A stretch of DNA of 6,251 nucleotides, taken from NCBI GenBank assembly GCA_958369755.1, contig CATXJC010000074.1, positions 1 through 6,251 of the forward strand. The letters run 5' to 3'. The stretch is from an uncultured Prevotella sp. GTDB taxonomy: Bacteria > Bacteroidota > Bacteroidia > Bacteroidales > Bacteroidaceae. Under the pieces are notes generated by a model. The model saw only the letters and a list, made by a program, of their open reading frames with translations, did no database searches and was not told the origin of the DNA. Of the stretch, positions 1 to 6,219 are shown in pieces (the first letter of the stretch is position 1; every line of letters begins with the position of its first letter). The position numbers and the translations under genes are program-made.

Positions 1-4
1 TATT

Positions 5-1261
5 TCACTTCTCTCTCAACATCCATTCCCACGTAGGAAGAACATGAACCTGCTTGCCATCTATCTCAAGTTCTTCCTTCTCCTCCATCGTAAGAATATA
101 TCCCTCAGCCAAGCCATAAGCATTCATGGTTTCCATCAGCCCCTCGATTTCTCGCTTGCGAGTTTTCTCGTCATTCATCACTATCGTTACTTGATAAGCC
201 TTCATGATTCTCATGCCCTCTCTAACAACAAAGTCGCACTCCTTCTTATCTGCATGATAAAAAACATCATATCCGCGGCGTTTCAACTCGATGAATACGA
301 TGTTTTCCAACTTCACTCCCATATTGTCGGTGGCATTGAAGCCAATGCGACTCACGATGGCATTGTCGATGAAGTAAATCTTCTTCGGGTTCAGCATCTG
401 CACCTTTACCGATGGCGAATACTTCATGAGCTGGAATATCATATAGGTTTGCTCGATGTACTCCAAATAGTTTTTGACGGTTTCGGAATGACGAATGCCC
501 ACAATCTTCCCCAGTGAGGTATAGGTAATGCGCTTCGTGGCATTGCTGGCGAGATAAAAGATGAGTTCCTGCATCTCCTTATCATTGGTCAACCCATTAC
601 GAGCCATTACATCACGGAAGATGATGCTATCGTAGAGTGACGAGAGGTAACGAGTGGATGGCGACTGGAGATACTTAGGAAATCCACCTTTCTCCAAATA
701 CTCATTGAAATGCCCCAAGAGAATGGCACGCTTACTGGTTAGATAAAAGTCCTTGGCTTCCAGCTGCACCTTTGCCAACTGCAAGTATTCTTGAAAGGAA
801 AAAGGGTAAATCTCCACTGCGATATAACGCCCCGTGAGATGAGTACCAAGCTCTCTACTCAGCATCCGGGCATTTGATCCAGTTACAATCACCTTATTGC
901 CTTCGTTGTAGAGACGGCGCACAAAGGTCTCCCAGCCCTTCACATTCTGTATCTCATCAAAATAATAGGTATGCTGCTCACCAAAGAGTTCGAAGAAACA
1001 TTCTTGCAATGTTTGGAAATCTGCCACAGTAAAGTTGACCAGTCGCTCATCATCAAAATTGAAAAAGAAGTCTTGCTCCGGCAATTTGCTGCGCATTTGC
1101 TGGAGCAAAACAGACTTTCCACAACGTCTTATACCAGTAATAATTAGTATCTCCGTTGTGGTAAGCCACTCTTCCTCTATGTCTCTCGGCACAGTATCTT
1201 GTGCTATATTCTTGCAGTATTCCTGCTGCTCAAATATAATTTGCTTTAATAACTCTTTCAT
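5..1261 (-). CDS. AAA_14-DUF4143 family ATP-binding protein
   Basis: This is a complete 418-residue protein of the AAA_14/DUF4143 family, common in Bacteroidales and archaea. Its biological role is unsettled, so none is assigned. Residue numbers count from the ATG at 1261. The P-loop GIRRCGKS (43-50) is followed by Walker B YYFDEIQ (D102, E103), the sensor-like stretch VIVTGSNA (about 124-131) and LTGR with R145. Next come PFSFQEYL (153-160), GGFPKYL (192-198) and FRDVMAR, as usual in the family. The C-terminal DUF4143 half contains a helix-turn-helix-like stretch around 235-270. It ends in a PD-(D/E)XK-like remnant: LENIVFIELKRRGYDV, then ECDFVV with D343, then AYQV with Q357 where nucleases keep E/D-x-K. 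A longer reading from TTG at 1267 adds two residues, but ATG is preferred. No signal peptide or membrane segment is seen, so it is probably cytoplasmic. It is transcribed away from the other genes, from its own promoter. The family call is firm. Confidence 0.93.
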   Translation of the reverse strand: MKELLKQIIFEQQEYCKNIAQDTVPRDIEEEWLTTTEILIITGIRRCGKSVLLQQMRSKLPEQDFFFNFDDERLVNFTVADFQTLQECFFELFGEQHTYYFDEIQNVKGWETFVRRLYNEGNKVIVTGSNARMLSRELGTHLTGRYIAVEIYPFSFQEYLQLAKVQLEAKDFYLTSKRAILLGHFNEYLEKGGFPKYLQSPSTRYLSSLYDSIIFRDVMARNGLTNDKEMQELIFYLASNATKRITYTSLGKIVGIRHSETVKNYLEYIEQTYMIFQLMKYSPSVKVQMLNPKKIYFIDNAIVSRIGFNATDNMGVKLENIVFIELKRRGYDVFYHADKKECDFVVREGMRIMKAYQVTIVMNDEKTRKREIEGLMETMNAYGLAEGYILTMEEKEELEIDGKQVHVLPTWEWMLREK

Positions 1262-1282
1262 GTTCAATCATTTATTTGCTTG

Positions 1283-1314
1283 CAAAAATACGATTTTTTA
1301 AGTAAACAACCAAA
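1283..1314 (-). promoter_or_regulatory. Bacteroidetes-type promoter of the ATPase gene
   Basis: Read on the minus strand, TTTG (1314-1311) is followed by exactly 20 bases and then TATTTTTG (1290-1283). This matches the -33 TTTG / -7 TAnnTTTG consensus used by the Bacteroidetes primary sigma factor. Transcription would start near 1277, giving a leader of roughly 15 nt before the ATG at 1261. The leader has no Shine-Dalgarno sequence, which is normal in this phylum. Confidence 0.8.
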
Positions 1315-1331
1315 TAAATCTTCATTTTTGT

Positions 1332-1348
1332 TCATTCAGAATGAGTAA
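1332..1348. promoter_or_regulatory. Promoter-proximal palindromic operator
   Basis: The 17-bp sequence TCATTCAGAATGAGTAA is repeated exactly at 1365-1381. Its core TCATTC-A-GAATGA is a perfect palindrome centred on 1338. The centre lies 24 bp upstream of the -33 box of the ATPase promoter, where an activator would be expected. Repression by looping or by covering upstream contacts is also possible. The binding protein is unknown. Confidence 0.65.
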
Positions 1349-1354
1349 TTTCTA

Positions 1355-1387
1355 TCATTTTTACTCATTCAGAATGAGTAAAAATGA
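1355..1387. promoter_or_regulatory. Distal 33-bp perfect palindrome (operator)
   Basis: The arms 1355-1370 and 1372-1387 are perfect 16-bp reverse complements around a single central A at 1371. The core TACTCATTCAGAATGAGTA contains the same 17-bp sequence as the proximal site. The two centres (1338 and 1371) are 33 bp apart, about three helical turns, so bound dimers would sit on one face of the DNA. It could fold as a hairpin, but it lies outside both neighbouring transcripts, so an operator is the better reading. Confidence 0.7.
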
Positions 1388-1476
1388 GCAAAAAATAGAT
1401 AGTCTCAGCCTCATCACATACCTCCCCTGCGAATTGCCAAGGGTGAGATGGATGGTAACAATGTTGTGACTTATAT

Positions 1477-1630
1477 GATGCAAGGAAGCAATTATAACGA
1501 TGCAAGGAAACAACCCTAACCATGCAAGGAAGCCTTTCTTACGATTGCGTGACATTTGTCATGCGATTATACGACACTTATCATACGGTCGGATGACAAA
1601 TGCCGTATAATCACATGACATATACCAATG
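1477..1630. repeat. Degenerate 22-bp-period repeat block
   Basis: Seven consecutive 22-bp segments can be laid out starting at 1477, 1499, 1521, 1543, 1565, 1587 and 1609, and each has GA at unit positions 9-10. The first three share ATGCAAGGAA and end in AAC, AAC and TAC. The last four share GACA at positions 9-12, and two of them (1543 and 1565) share a GACA-yTT-TCAT core. The block ends about 55 bp upstream of the -7 box of the HU-like gene. It has no CRISPR-like conserved repeat and spacer division. Role unknown; iterated protein-binding sites are one option. Confidence 0.5.
1565..1612. repeat. Imperfect 23-bp inverted repeat
   Basis: The arms 1565-1587 and 1590-1612 are reverse complements at 19 of 23 positions, with only two bases between them. 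Both arms begin GATTATACG when read inwards. It lies within the 22-bp periodic block and may be a binding site or cruciform. No T-run follows it, so it is not a convincing terminator. Confidence 0.5.
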
Positions 1631-1684
1631 TTTAAATAAACCTAATATTTTACACCAAAAGATACAAGTTATCACATTATTATA

Positions 1685-1692
1685 TATATTTG
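1685..1692 (+). promoter_or_regulatory. Putative -7 element for the HU-like gene
   Basis: TATATTTG matches the Bacteroidetes -7 consensus TAnnTTTG and is followed by CATC, a common local context. Transcription would begin near 1699, giving an A-rich leader of about 55 nt before the ATG at 1754. No good TTTG lies 19-21 bp upstream (around 1661-1665), so the -33 element is weak or absent. This may mean the promoter needs help from a protein bound at the upstream repeats. Confidence 0.6.
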
Positions 1693-1753
1693 CATCATCT
1701 TTCATAGAAGACAACGAATATAGAAAACAACGAACCATCAAACAACAAGAAAT

Positions 1754-2353
1754 ATGGAACTGAAATACGACATTTACATGCTCAACAATGCCCAGGGCAC
1801 AGGAGAAAAGCGCCAATACATTCGTATCGTGCAGCATGAACCTATGACCGAGAAGCAACTGCAAGAGAAAATCCAGAGCCGCTGCTCACTCACCAAGGGA
1901 GATGTGGCTGCGGTGTTGGCAGAGCTTCATGACCTTTTGGTGGAAGAATTCTCACTGGGACGCCGCTTTTACATCCCAGAGATAGGCTACTTCTCCATGT
2001 CGGCTAGCCTAGAGATGCCAGAGGAGAATCCAGACAAGAAGATTACGGGCAAGGAAGTACGCATCACCGGCATCAACTTCCGACCAGAAGGTAAGCTAAT
2101 GGAGGAAGTACAGCGCAACGTCCACTTTGTACGCTCTCGTTATTCCAACCAATCTACAAAATACTCCGAGGAAAAGATGTTAGAGAATATCAAGGAGTAT
2201 CTTCAAAAGAATCGTTACATCACCACTCGCATCATGCGCATCCACTTCGGCTTGACTCCATACATGGCTCAGAAGTGGCTCACTCATTTCTGCGAGAAGG
2301 GTATCATGGTGAAGGAAGGCACCCAGCATGCGCCTATCTACTTCTTGAAGTAG
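1754..2353 (+). CDS. HU-like DNA-binding protein with C-terminal winged helix
   Basis: A 199-residue protein of the Bacteroidales HU-HIG type, meaning an HU fold fused to another module. HU proteins bend and package DNA as dimers. The HU-like part covers roughly residues 18-127. It contains LTKGDVAAVLAELHDLL (46-62), the FYIPEIGYFSMSA strand-turn (72-84), a beta-arm region at about 85-105 and the closing VRITGINFRPEGKLMEEV. Residues about 138-199 look like a winged helix: a first helix (EEKMLENIKEYLQ), a second and third (TTRIMRIHFG, TPYMAQKWLTHFCEKG) and a final wing MVKEG...APIYFL. The ATG at 1754 fits the HU domain start, and its leader is A-rich without a Shine-Dalgarno. The gene lies between two repeat blocks and upstream of mcrBC on the same strand. 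It could regulate itself or mcrBC, but this is inferred from position only. It could instead be a general nucleoid protein. The fold call is good; the role is uncertain. Confidence 0.85.
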   Translation: MELKYDIYMLNNAQGTGEKRQYIRIVQHEPMTEKQLQEKIQSRCSLTKGDVAAVLAELHDLLVEEFSLGRRFYIPEIGYFSMSASLEMPEENPDKKITGKEVRITGINFRPEGKLMEEVQRNVHFVRSRYSNQSTKYSEEKMLENIKEYLQKNRYITTRIMRIHFGLTPYMAQKWLTHFCEKGIMVKEGTQHAPIYFLK

Positions 2354-2474
2354 CGACCGCTCCGTCCCTTCACTGCAACTCACTGATTGACAGAGAATGA
2401 TAGGTAAAAGTGAAAGGAGAAAGAATATAGAAAAAAAAATAAGAAAGCTGCCCTGTCACCACTTTTGATAGTAT

Positions 2475-2570
2475 AGTGACAGAGCTGGTGACAGAGTTAG
2501 TGACAAAGCTGGTAACAGAGCTAGTAACAGAGCTGGTAACAGAGCTAGTAACAGAGCTAGTAACAGAGCT
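2475..2570. repeat. Eight tandem 12-bp units
   Basis: There are eight contiguous 12-bp units with consensus RGTRACAGAGCT, starting at 2475, 2487, 2499, 2511, 2523, 2535, 2547 and 2559. The first three use GTGAC and the last five use GTAAC. Only unit 2 (GAGTT) and unit 3 (AAAGCT) depart further. Inverted copies flank the array: CTGTCACC at 2453-2460, and TAGCTCTGTTA at 2597-2607 complementary to 2561-2571. The array lies in the gap between the HU-like gene and mcrB, so it would be in the mcrB leader if transcription runs through from upstream. Such arrays are prone to copy-number change by slippage. Confidence 0.9.
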
Positions 2571-2571
2571 A

Positions 2572-2617
2572 TAGTAACTATGTTAGAGTATGGTAGTAGC
2601 TCTGTTAGTAACTATGT
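2572..2617. repeat. 12-bp direct repeat pair before mcrB
   Basis: TAGTAACTATGT occurs at 2572-2583 and again at 2606-2617, and each copy contains the near-palindromic TAGTAACTA. The interval between them includes TAGCTCTGTTA (2597-2607), the inverted match to the last unit of the upstream array. This stretch lies 24-69 bp before the mcrB start. No canonical TTTG-N20-TAnnTTTG promoter is visible here; TATGTTAG (2579-2586) is only a partial -7 match. Confidence 0.55.
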
Positions 2618-2640
2618 CTAAGAAAAGAAAAAAGTAAATT

Positions 2641-5028
2641 ATGAACGATATAAAACTTACATCAGACAAAATAGGGAAAGAAGAAGTTAAGAAACTACGC
2701 CAAAAGCTTTTAGAAGACTTTCTTCACACGTTTCCTTTGAATTCCCTCCAAGGCATGACTTTGGAGCAATATACCAATTTGAACAAAGATGACTCTTTCT
2801 GCTATTGGCTAGAATCTCTCACATACGAGTTGGGATCTATATGGGGTGGCTCATCATATAAATTTGGTATCTATGAATATCGTATTAAGACTAATATTCA
2901 CAACACAAAGTTTATCAGTGATGAAAAATATGCTTGGTATGCAAGATATAATAAGCCTACAGCTCAAGAAGCTTTCAACGTAGTAAAGAACGCTATCATC
3001 AAAATTGCAACAAACGCCAGCAAGGGGAACTTTGAAGCTTTAGATACGATTACAGAATTAGGAGAAGGCTATAGATGGAAGATTGCATTCTTATACTCCA
3101 ACAACCAGCTTGTCCCCATTTACAAGAAAGATATGCTTGTAAAATTGGCAACTCAGTTTGGTTTGGTTGGCGCTAAAGCTATGCCCATATCAAAACTTCA
3201 AGCTTTCCTGATGCAACAAAAAGGAGACAAGGACATCTTTGACTATTATGAAGATTTGCTTACGATTTTAAAGGACAAAAACAATAGCCCTACCTATTGG
3301 ATGTATGCTCCTGGAGAAAATGCGTCTCAATGGGAAGAGTGTTTAGCTGCAGGAACGATGTGTATCGGATGGCCAAGCATGGGAGACTTGTCAGAGTATA
3401 ACACACGAGAAGAAATGGAAAAAGCACTTCAAGAATATAATAATACTCCCGACAAGAAATATTCTAATGACACCTTAGCTTTATGGAACTTTGTTCATAA
3501 GATGAAAGAGGGCGATTGCATATACGTCAAAAAAGGAATAAAGAAACTCATCGGAAAAGGCATCGTTGAAAGCGATTACTATTACGATGAAAGCAAACAA
3601 AATTATCCGAACATGCGTAAAGTAAAATGGACTTTCCAAGGTGAATGGGAGTATAAGAGGAACCATGTCCTTAAAACTTTAACGGATATCACCCCATACC
3701 CTGATTACATCAAAGAGTTAGATACTCTCTTGACTACATCCTCTAACAAGCAATATTGGTGGCTCGTAGCCAGCCCTAAGATTTGGAGTTTCTCCAAGAT
3801 GAAGGTCGGTGATATACAAGACTATACTCTTTACAATGAGAACGGCAATCCAAGAAGAGTCTTCCAAAACTTCATGAATGCCAAGAAAGGGGATATTGTC
3901 ATAGGATATGAGGCCAACCCTGTGAAACAAATCGTTGCCATTGCCGAAATCGACACGCCATCAGATGGGCAGCATATTTGTTTCAAAAAAGTTGAATCCC
4001 TGCAATACCCTATCGACTACGCCTCATTCAAGGATGCACCAGAGCTAAAAAGCATGGAATTCATTCAAAACAAGAATGGCTCACTATTCAAAGTTGCCCC
4101 TGACGAATATGAGTACCTGATTGATCTCATCAGAGAATCCAATCCAAAAGAAGAAAACAAACAGCTGAAACCCTATACACAAGAGAATTTTCTCAATGAG
4201 GTATATATGAGCGAAGAAGACTATACCAAGCTGCGCTTGCTCTTGCAAAACAAGAAGAACATCATCTTGCAAAGAGCACCTGGCGTAGGTAAGACATTCT
4301 CCGCTAAGAGATTAGCTTACTCTATGATGGGGGATATAGACGAATCGAGAATCGAATTCATCCAATTCCACCAAAATTATAGCTATGAGGATTTCATGAT
4401 GGGGTATCGACCTAACGAAGATGGTGGATTCGAACTCAAAAAGGGAGTTTTCTATAACTTCTGTAAAAGAGCCCAAAGTAATCCGGACAAAGATTACTAC
4501 TTCATTATAGATGAAATAAATCGAGGAAACCTGAGCAAGATATTTGGTGAATTGTTAATGCTAATAGAAAAAGACTATCGAGACACAGAAATTAAATTGG
4601 CTTATAATGGCGAAATGTTCTGTGTGCCAAGCAACCTATATATAATAGGTATGATGAATACGGCTGATCGAAGTCTTGCCATGATAGACTATGCCTTGCG
4701 CCGTCGATTTAGTTTCTATGAAATGACTCCTGGATTTGACACTGAAGGTTTCAAGAAGTACCAAGAGTCCATAGGAAATGATAAGTTTGATAGCGTTGTC
4801 AATGCCATAGTTTCACTCAACCAAGACATTACCAATGACGATTCTCTTGGTTCAGGGTTCTGTATCGGTCATAGTTACTTCTGCTCCTCCAAACCAAAAG
4901 ACATCAACGACTTGTGGTTGGAAAATATTGTGGAATACGACCTCAAGCCAATGCTTAGAGAATATTGGTTTGACAACGATTCGAAGTATCAAATGGCTGT
5001 AGATAAACTATTAGATTCACTCAAATGA
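2641..5028 (+). CDS. mcrB: McrB-like GTPase of a type IV restriction system, with tandem EVE/PUA-type domains
   Basis: A 795-residue homologue of the McrB motor, which forms GTP-driven AAA+ hexamers that sense modified DNA and activate McrC. E. coli McrB is about 459 residues; the extra length is N-terminal. Residues about 17-205 form a domain with FCYWLE and LGSIWGGSSYKFGIY. Residues about 216-350 look PUA/EVE-like (YWMYAPGENASQWEE, IGWPSMGDLSEY, MKEGDCIYVKKG, WEY). Residues about 371-497 are a clearer EVE domain (QYWWLVASPKIWSF, YTLYNENGNPRRVFQNF, KKGDIVIGYE). The motor follows: P-loop RAPGVGKT (545-552), FHQNYSYEDFMMGYRP (576-591), Walker B and signature IIDEINRGN (622-630), MNTADRS (672-678) and ALRRRF (685-690). 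The DEINRGN and MNTADRS motifs mark it as McrB rather than generic AAA. R545 replaces the usual first P-loop glycine. The ATG at 2641 follows an A-rich leader. mcrC overlaps its end by four bases, so the two are translationally coupled. Modified-base specificity cannot be read from sequence. Confidence 0.93.
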   Translation: MNDIKLTSDKIGKEEVKKLRQKLLEDFLHTFPLNSLQGMTLEQYTNLNKDDSFCYWLESLTYELGSIWGGSSYKFGIYEYRIKTNIHNTKFISDEKYAWYARYNKPTAQEAFNVVKNAIIKIATNASKGNFEALDTITELGEGYRWKIAFLYSNNQLVPIYKKDMLVKLATQFGLVGAKAMPISKLQAFLMQQKGDKDIFDYYEDLLTILKDKNNSPTYWMYAPGENASQWEECLAAGTMCIGWPSMGDLSEYNTREEMEKALQEYNNTPDKKYSNDTLALWNFVHKMKEGDCIYVKKGIKKLIGKGIVESDYYYDESKQNYPNMRKVKWTFQGEWEYKRNHVLKTLTDITPYPDYIKELDTLLTTSSNKQYWWLVASPKIWSFSKMKVGDIQDYTLYNENGNPRRVFQNFMNAKKGDIVIGYEANPVKQIVAIAEIDTPSDGQHICFKKVESLQYPIDYASFKDAPELKSMEFIQNKNGSLFKVAPDEYEYLIDLIRESNPKEENKQLKPYTQENFLNEVYMSEEDYTKLRLLLQNKKNIILQRAPGVGKTFSAKRLAYSMMGDIDESRIEFIQFHQNYSYEDFMMGYRPNEDGGFELKKGVFYNFCKRAQSNPDKDYYFIIDEINRGNLSKIFGELLMLIEKDYRDTEIKLAYNGEMFCVPSNLYIIGMMNTADRSLAMIDYALRRRFSFYEMTPGFDTEGFKKYQESIGNDKFDSVVNAIVSLNQDITNDDSLGSGFCIGHSYFCSSKPKDINDLWLENIVEYDLKPMLREYWFDNDSKYQMAVDKLLDSLK

Positions 5029-6074
5029 CGAAAGACAAGAACATATTCATACTCAACATCTACTTTATGCTCACTTATGCTTTTCGTGAGCTAAAGCAGA
5101 ACAATTATGAAGAGATTGCTGGTGAGGATTTCGACAATATACAACAATTGTTTGCCGAAATTCTCATCAAGGGTATCTCATGTCAATTGAAACAAGGCAT
5201 CCTCAAGCAATATATCATTCGCAAAGACTCACTCCCTACCCTTCGTGGAAAACTTGACTTGAAAGTTACCATACAAAACAAGTTATGCAGAAAGCAAGAA
5301 ATCGGTTGTGAATATGATGAGTTATCGGAAAACAACATCTTCAATCAGATTATAAAAGCTACAGTCTTTGGACTTCTCAAGCACGGAGCCATCAAAAAAG
5401 GTCAAAAGACTAAGCTAAAGAATCTCATGCTGTTCTTTTCAGGCATCGACATCATAGAACTAAGCACGGTAAAATGGAACATGCTGGCATTCGACAGAAA
5501 TAACAAGTCCTATCAAATGTTGCTTTATGTCTGTTATTTCCTTACCGAAGATATTCTGATGACAACTGAAAAGGGAAAATATAAGATGAAATCATTTACG
5601 GATGAACACCTTTGTCGCCTTTTCGAGAAGTTTGTCTTAGAATACTATAGGGCTAAACATCCTGAATACAAGGCTCAAGCTGCACAAATAGATTGGAATA
5701 TCGACCGAGAAGTATCTTCCACTCATGTTCTTCCTATCATGCAAACTGACATATTACTTACTCTCAATGACCGAACGCTCATCATTGACACCAAGTATTA
5801 TGGACATACCATGCAAGTGCAATTTGACAAAGCGACAATACATTCTAACAACTTGTACCAAATTCATACATATGTCATGAATAAGGACAAACTGCATTCG
5901 GGCAAAGTGGATGGCATGTTGCTTTATGCTAAAACAGACGAAGACATCACACCCAATGGAAGTATGAAGCTTGCGGATGGCAATACCATATACTTCAGCA
6001 CTCTTGACCTCAACGTACCTTTCGCTGAAATAGAGAAGCAATTAGAGACCTTCGTATCGTATTCAGTTTACTAA
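5025..6074 (+). CDS. mcrC: McrC-like nuclease subunit of the McrBC system
   Basis: A 349-residue McrC homologue, almost the same length as E. coli McrC (348). McrC binds the McrB hexamer, stimulates its GTPase and cuts DNA. The N-terminal half includes the conserved LRGKLDL (73-79) and EYDELSENNIFNQII (96-110). The C-terminal half is a PD-(D/E)XK nuclease: LFEKFVLEYYR (199-209), then TDILL with D242, then IIDTKYYG with D255 and K257, and finally NLYQIHTYV (276-284). D242, D255 and K257 sit two positions from the E. coli catalytic triad D244, D257 and K259, so the active site appears intact. The start ATG shares the mcrB stop in an ATGA overlap, the usual McrBC operon arrangement. No methyltransferase lies next to it, in keeping with a type IV system that attacks modified DNA. 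The gene ends four bases before the A-run of the terminator. Confidence 0.94.
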   Translation: MTKDKNIFILNIYFMLTYAFRELKQNNYEEIAGEDFDNIQQLFAEILIKGISCQLKQGILKQYIIRKDSLPTLRGKLDLKVTIQNKLCRKQEIGCEYDELSENNIFNQIIKATVFGLLKHGAIKKGQKTKLKNLMLFFSGIDIIELSTVKWNMLAFDRNNKSYQMLLYVCYFLTEDILMTTEKGKYKMKSFTDEHLCRLFEKFVLEYYRAKHPEYKAQAAQIDWNIDREVSSTHVLPIMQTDILLTLNDRTLIIDTKYYGHTMQVQFDKATIHSNNLYQIHTYVMNKDKLHSGKVDGMLLYAKTDEDITPNGSMKLADGNTIYFSTLDLNVPFAEIEKQLETFVSYSVY

Positions 6075-6078
6075 AAAA

Positions 6079-6141
6079 TGCCGATAGTGGTGCCAAAAGT
6101 CCTAAAAAAATCGACTTTTGGCACCACTATCAGCACTTTTT
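6079..6141. terminator. Strong, probably bidirectional terminator after mcrC
   Basis: The arms 6083-6101 and 6113-6131 are perfect 19-bp reverse complements with an 11-nt A-rich loop. Beyond a single mismatch, TGC (6079-6081) and GCA (6133-6135) extend the stem. A T-run (6137-6141) follows on the plus strand. An A-run (6073-6078) precedes it, giving a T-run on the minus strand. The mcrC stop lies immediately upstream, so the hairpin ends the mcrBC transcript. It would also stop leftward transcription. Confidence 0.9.
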
Positions 6142-6152
6142 CCATTGATTTC

Positions 6153-6198
6153 ATCCAATCAATTGGACGGTTTTATGCTTATTTTATCCAATCAATTG
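6153..6198. promoter_or_regulatory. Pair of operator-like repeats upstream of the right-edge promoter
   Basis: ATCCAATCAATTG occurs at 6153-6165 and again at 6186-6198, exactly 33 bp apart. The first copy extends to the perfect palindrome TCCAAT-CA-ATTGGA (6154-6167); the second keeps CCAAT-CA-ATTG. The proximal copy ends 21 bp before the CTTG element at 6220. The spacing and placement copy the paired sites upstream of the ATPase gene at the left, although the sequence differs. Confidence 0.65.
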
Positions 6199-6219
6199 TA
6201 AGCGGCTCCGCATTTATAC

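Noticed and set aside
44..517. Plus-strand 157-codon reading frame
   Set aside because: It is antisense to the well-supported ATPase gene, and its translation is a low-complexity His/Leu-rich shadow.
1355..1387. The palindrome as a transcription terminator
   Set aside because: The two neighbouring genes diverge from this region, so no transcript ends here. Its match to a second site 33 bp away fits an operator better.
1374..1469. Plus-strand 31-codon reading frame starting MSKNEQKIDS in the divergent intergenic region
   Set aside because: Its ATG lies inside the palindromic operator, and only a weak -7-like CATTTTTG (1323-1330) without a -33 box precedes it. A second frame ending GSNYNDARKQP overlaps it but has no supported start. 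A decayed gene fragment cannot be excluded, but there is not enough to call a gene.
1477..1630. CRISPR array
   Set aside because: The units are contiguous and diverged throughout, with no conserved repeat separated by unique spacers, and no cas genes are nearby.
1361..1864. Minus-strand reading frames across the intergenic region and the start of the HU-like gene
   Set aside because: They cover the repeat block and oppose a well-supported gene, and their products resemble no family I know.
2397..2468. Plus-strand 23-codon reading frame beginning MIGKSERRKN
   Set aside because: It is very short, A-rich and lysine/arginine-rich, as expected by chance in this composition. It has no promoter and no recognisable homology.
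2475..2570. CRISPR array or mobile-element end
   Set aside because: The units are 12 bp with no spacers, which is a simple tandem repeat. No transposase or target duplication is seen.
5754..6041. Minus-strand 95-codon reading frame
   Set aside because: It is antisense to the catalytic domain of mcrC, with no motif and no promoter.
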